A DNA stretch of 64,000 bases, taken from NCBI GenBank assembly GCA_036251705.1, contig CP133959.1, forward strand, positions 992,001 to 1,056,000, read 5' to 3'. Source of the DNA: Orbaceae bacterium lpD01 (GTDB taxonomy: Bacteria > Pseudomonadota > Gammaproteobacteria > Enterobacterales > Orbaceae). Within the stretch, counting starts at the first letter, position 1; the number at the start of each line of letters is the position of its first letter. This document shows positions 62,633 to 64,000 of the stretch, piece by piece. Position numbers and translations under genes: made by a program. The notes under the pieces were generated by a model. That model saw only the letters and a program-made list of their open reading frames with translations. It was not told where the DNA came from and did no database searches.

Positions 62633-64000
62633 TTATCTCGCTGTTTTACTGAATTGGTTACCAATCCAAAAGGTGATAAGTCCAATAATCAAGGCGGGGA
62701 TTATTGGGTGCAAATTGAGCAATTTTATATCAAAGCTGGCTAAAAGTGTATAACTTAGTGCGCCACAGATCATGGAACTTAGCGCACCGCAAGCGTTGGC
62801 TTTTTTCCAGTATAAGCCAAGTACCAGTGGCCATAAGAAGACGGCTTCTAGTCCACCAAATGCCAGCAGATTTAACCAGATAATCATCTCAGGTGGATGC
62901 CATGCGGTAAGAATCAACAGTGCACCAAAGAGAAAGGTAATCGTTACTGATAATCGGGTTAAGGTCTTATCGCTCATTTTATTTTCGGGCACCGCTCTTA
63001 ACAGCAGATCTTTAATCATCACCGATGACACTTGTAGTAGTTGCGCATTAATGGTTGACATAATTGCCGCCAGGGGCGCGGCTAAAAAAATGCCTGCGGC
63101 AAAGGGCGGTAATACTTTGATAATTAACTGGGGAACCACTTGATCTGGCACGGTTAGTTCGGGTAAAATCACGCGCCCAAGCGCACCGGCTAAGTGCATG
63201 GTGAGCATAATCACTGCGATAACGATCGTACCAATAATAATTGCGCGGTGTAGCGCTTTACTATCTTTATATGCCATACACCGAATAGCTGTATGCGGTA
63301 GTCCGACGACACCAAAACAGACTAACACCCAAAATGAGATCATGAATGGAAAATCCATAAAATTATTGGGACCGGTTGGCGTAAGTAAGGCGGGATCTAT
63401 CGCTTTTAATGTTTGTACGGTTTGAGTCACTCCACCACCGGCGTAAATAATCGCCGTTAAGAGTAGAATGGCGCCGACTAACATGACAATGCCTTGAAAG
63501 GCGTCATTGAGAATACTGGCTTTAAAACCACCAAATGCGGTATAGAGTACTGTGCCAATACCGAAAACAAAGAGACCGATTTTATAGGGAATACCGGCAG
63601 CGGTTTCAAGTAAATAAGCGCCACCCACAAATTGAACTGTCATCGCACCGACAAAGGCGACAATAATCGCAATACTGGAAAACCAGACAATCAGATGACT
63701 TTTATAATGCGCATAGAGCATATCGCTGAGGGTGATCGCATTATATTGACGTGCCAGAATCGCAAATTTTTTACCTAAGATACCCAGTGATAATAAAATA
63801 GTTGGCACCTGTATCATGGCGAGTAATACCCAACCTAAGCCAAATTTATAAGCGGCGCCAGGGCCACCGATAAAGGAACTAGCACTAATATAAGTCGCGG
63901 CTAAGGTCATCGCTAATAAAAAGCCACCCATTGTGCGATTACCAATAAAATATTCGGTAAACTGGTTGACGGATTGACGCTTAAAATAAGCGTAGCCTGA
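62633..64000 (-). CDS. panF: Sodium/pantothenate symporter PanF (5' end cut by window)
   Basis: PanF imports pantothenate with sodium. The visible 455 residues run from the right window edge; the first residues lie outside. The frame stays open to base 64000 and reads [20 protein letters not shown] upstream of the Met at 63931, matching the early part of E. coli PanF, so the gene is longer than from that Met. It has SSS-family helices and [27 protein letters not shown]-like [13 protein letters not shown], and [13 protein letters not shown]. It belongs to the prmA-dusB-fis block. Confidence 0.96.
   Translation of the reverse strand, partial: SGYAYFKRQSVNQFTEYFIGNRTMGGFLLAMTLAATYISASSFIGGPGAAYKFGLGWVLLAMIQVPTILLSLGILGKKFAILARQYNAITLSDMLYAHYKSHLIVWFSSIAIIVAFVGAMTVQFVGGAYLLETAAGIPYKIGLFVFGIGTVLYTAFGGFKASILNDAFQGIVMLVGAILLLTAIIYAGGGVTQTVQTLKAIDPALLTPTGPNNFMDFPFMISFWVLVCFGVVGLPHTAIRCMAYKDSKALHRAIIIGTIVIAVIMLTMHLAGALGRVILPELTVPDQVVPQLIIKVLPPFAAGIFLAAPLAAIMSTINAQLLQVSSVMIKDLLLRAVPENKMSDKTLTRLSVTITFLFGALLILTAWHPPEMIIWLNLLAFGGLEAVFLWPLVLGLYWKKANACGALSSMICGALSYTLLASFDIKLLNLHPIIPALIIGLITFWIGNQFSKTAR

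Overview
The window is a chromosomal segment of a moderately AT-rich gammaproteobacterium. Most genes are close relatives of Escherichia coli housekeeping genes, and several blocks keep the E. coli order: mazG..pyrG-eno, yfhM-pbpC-ndk, thrS-infC-rpmI-rplT-pheM-pheST-ihfA, panF-prmA-dusB-fis, and argE<>argCB(G)H followed by oxyR and fabR. The blocks are joined in a different order, a ~400-residue type I ArgG sits inside the arg cluster, and queF is the short type behind a preQ1 riboswitch. This fits a divergent relative of Enterobacterales/Pasteurellales. The family Orbaceae is my best guess from overall feel, but the sequence alone does not prove it. I see no phage, transposon, CRISPR array, rRNA or tRNA gene.

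Layout. 1-3.1 kb: the end of an MFS transporter, a secreted DUF4432 protein and rlmF. 3.1-14.8 kb is the most accessory-like part: a frameshifted lipoprotein gene, mutS, an MscS-type channel, a YaiL-like protein, an ankyrin protein with a repetitive N-terminus, an unrecognised gene, a relic of an outer-membrane efflux gene, a 14-bp tandem-repeat array, mazG, a small unknown gene and a YbjD/OLD-type ATPase-nuclease. 15-21 kb: pyrG, eno and clpB. 21-27 kb: a His/Lys/Arg ABC importer without its ATPase, ttcA, efpL, yeiW and lysP. 27-32 kb: aroE, an MFS transporter, htpX and argE. 32-37 kb: argCBGH, divergent from argE, with ArgR boxes between. 37-42 kb: yjiX-yjiA, oxyR-fabR and an NhaD-type antiporter. 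42-51 kb: an alpha-2-macroglobulin-like protein with pbpC, then ndk and a HAD phosphatase. 51-58 kb: the translation operon thrS to ihfA. 58-60 kb: the queuosine genes queF-queC-yhhQ. 60-64 kb, minus strand: panF-prmA-dusB-fis.

How the genes work together. The arg genes make arginine from N-acetylglutamate and are probably repressed together by ArgR. The translation block combines two aminoacyl-tRNA synthetases, IF3 and ribosomal proteins L35 and L20, with three visible RNA-level controls: a threonyl-tRNA anticodon-like hairpin before thrS, an AUU start on infC, and the Phe-rich pheM leader with its attenuator. The queuosine genes sit behind a class I preQ1 riboswitch whose tail contains the queF ribosome-binding site. 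YfhM and PBP1C form the usual periplasmic defence and repair pair.

I did not find a convincing new multi-gene system. The best leads outside known biology are the 14-bp tandem array next to the decayed efflux gene, the ankyrin gene whose N-terminus is built of 15-bp units, the two-gene insert between mazG and pyrG, and the long inverted repeat between fabR and the antiporter.
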